Positions 63,171-64,000 of a stretch of 64,000 nucleotides of DNA are shown here, piece after piece (the first letter of the stretch is position 1; every line of letters starts with the position of its first letter). A program made the translations under genes and the position numbers. The notes under the pieces are model-generated. The model saw only the letters and a list, made by a program, of their open reading frames with translations. It was not told where the DNA came from and searched no databases. Location of the stretch: the NCBI GenBank assembly GCA_026004095.1, contig BPIL01000003.1, forward strand, positions 1-64,000. Direction: 5' to 3'. Source of the DNA: Meiothermus sp. Its GTDB lineage: Bacteria > Deinococcota > Deinococci > Deinococcales > Thermaceae.

Positions 63171-64000
63171 TCAGGCCCCGCCCAGGTTGGGTTTGACCTT
63201 GGGCACAACGCGCGGGGGCTCTTTTTCCTCTTTGGGGGTTTCGCCGGCGGGCTCGAGGCGCTCCAGTTTCTCGCCTTCCACCACCCGTACAAACTCTTCG
63301 GCGTTCAGGGTCTCGCGCTCCAGCAGCGTCTGCGCGACCCGCTCGAGCACCTCCCTCTTTTCGGTGAGCAGGCCCAGCACCCGGTCGTGCTGCTCCTGCA
63401 ACAACTTTTGCACGGCCTCATCAATGCGCCGCGCGGTGTCCTCGGAGTACTGGCGGGTGTCGTAGCCGCCCAGGTAGGTGTCCTCGCGCACCTGGTAGGC
63501 CACCATGCCAAAGTCGGGGTGCATGCCCCACTCGGTAATCATGCGCCGGGCCAGGTCGGTGGCCTGGCGGAAGTCGTTCTCGGCCCCGGTGGTCACGTCG
63601 TCGAAAATGAGTTCCTCGGCCACCCGGCCTGCCAGGGCCACAGCGATCTGATCGGTCAGGCGCTTCTTGCTCCAGTGCAGGGTGTCCTGGCGGCTGGGCA
63701 TCATGAAGCCCATGGCCCGTCCCCGCGGCACAATGGTCACCTTGTGCACCTTGTCGGCGTGCTCGAGGAAGTGCGCCGCCAGCGCGTGCCCGGCCTCGTG
63801 GTAGGCGGTGACCTCGCGGTCTTTTTGGGTGATCACCAGGCTCTTTTTGGCGGGGCCCATCATCACCCGGTCGGCGGCTTCCTCCAGGTCTTTCATGGTG
63901 ATTTTTTTGCGGCCGTCGCGGGCGGCCAGCAGGGCCGCTTCGTTGAGCAGGTTTTCCAGATCGGCCCCCACAAAGCCGGGGGTGCGCTTGGCCAGCAGGG
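63171..64000 (-). CDS. ftsH: ATP-dependent zinc metalloprotease FtsH (C-terminal part)
   Basis: Membrane protease for quality control; the start, membrane helices and most of the AAA domain lie beyond the window. The visible C-terminal 276 residues begin in the AAA lid (LLAKRTPGFVGADLENLLNEAALLA). The zinc site AYHEAGHALAAHF and third-ligand region GAENDFRQATDLARRMI follow, then a coiled-coil end and an acidic/basic Pro-rich tail (EEKEPPRVVPKVKPNL). The ORF-track start at 63971 is only an internal GTG. Confidence 0.96.
   Translation of the reverse strand, partial: LLAKRTPGFVGADLENLLNEAALLAARDGRKKITMKDLEEAADRVMMGPAKKSLVITQKDREVTAYHEAGHALAAHFLEHADKVHKVTIVPRGRAMGFMMPSRQDTLHWSKKRLTDQIAVALAGRVAEELIFDDVTTGAENDFRQATDLARRMITEWGMHPDFGMVAYQVREDTYLGGYDTRQYSEDTARRIDEAVQKLLQEQHDRVLGLLTEKREVLERVAQTLLERETLNAEEFVRVVEGEKLERLEPAGETPKEEKEPPRVVPKVKPNLGGA

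Overview
The window looks like chromosomal DNA of a Thermaceae bacterium, most likely a Meiothermus-type organism. This rests on high GC with strong GC3 bias, a Thermus/Deinococcus-style SLH-plus-beta-barrel envelope protein, a PriA lacking its ATPase motifs as described in Deinococcus, many promoters sitting 6-7 nt from start codons (leaderless mRNAs), and several proteins resembling known Thermus families. The species call is inference from gene content; no database was searched.

Layout. 1-9.5 kb: end of a metallo-hydrolase, a frameshifted MFS gene, a membrane protein with a degenerate GGDEF-like domain, then replication/repair genes (priA, recF, a DciA/DUF721 protein) among a GNAT enzyme and two small transporters. 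9.5-14.5 kb: ilvE, an MFS pump, a DUF72 protein and glmS, whose leader carries what appears to be a glmS ribozyme. 14.9-18 kb: strong promoter, structured leader, slpA and terminator. 18-24.4 kb: vapBC, an orphan Phd antitoxin, uvrB, ndk, a PpiD/SurA foldase, tRNA-Arg and endonuclease V. 24.5-31 kb: a Tat-exported metallo-hydrolase with an IS5-family insertion at its stop codon, an acyl-CoA ligase, a RES-Xre toxin-antitoxin pair, an M20 peptidase and another metallo-hydrolase. 31.4-40 kb: two TolC-like genes and macA-macB (adaptor, ATPase, permease), interrupted by a lower-GC block on the opposite strand that encodes a double-glycine-leader peptide and a CPBP membrane protease. 40.6-53 kb: a second ABC exporter, three MFS transporters, a sugar-isomerase-like protein, a CBS protein, rapZ-yvcK, an FKBP and rlmN. 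53-64 kb: two tRNA-Ser genes, a DinB-like protein, an IMPDH/GMPR-family enzyme, alaS-ruvX-mltG, an MMPL transporter, an AlaX-type editing protein and the 3' part of ftsH.

How the parts relate: slpA, ppiD, the TolC-MacAB genes, mltG and ftsH serve envelope building, export and quality control. glmS (with its ribozyme) and rapZ-yvcK point to control of amino-sugar and central carbon flow. priA, recF, dciA, uvrB, ruvX and endonuclease V form a scattered replication and repair set. alaS and the AlaX-type gene cover alanine charging and clearance of mischarged tRNA.

Four genes (metallo-hydrolase, MFS, alaS, ruvX) each carry an apparent single-base insertion and a fifth small ORF an apparent single-base deletion. 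These look more like sequence errors than true pseudogenes, because ruvX and alaS are normally essential. The most unusual items are the candidate glmS ribozyme, the double-glycine peptide/CPBP block inside the exporter operon, the roughly tenfold excess of CTCGAG in all reading frames, and the pervasive leaderless promoter geometry.
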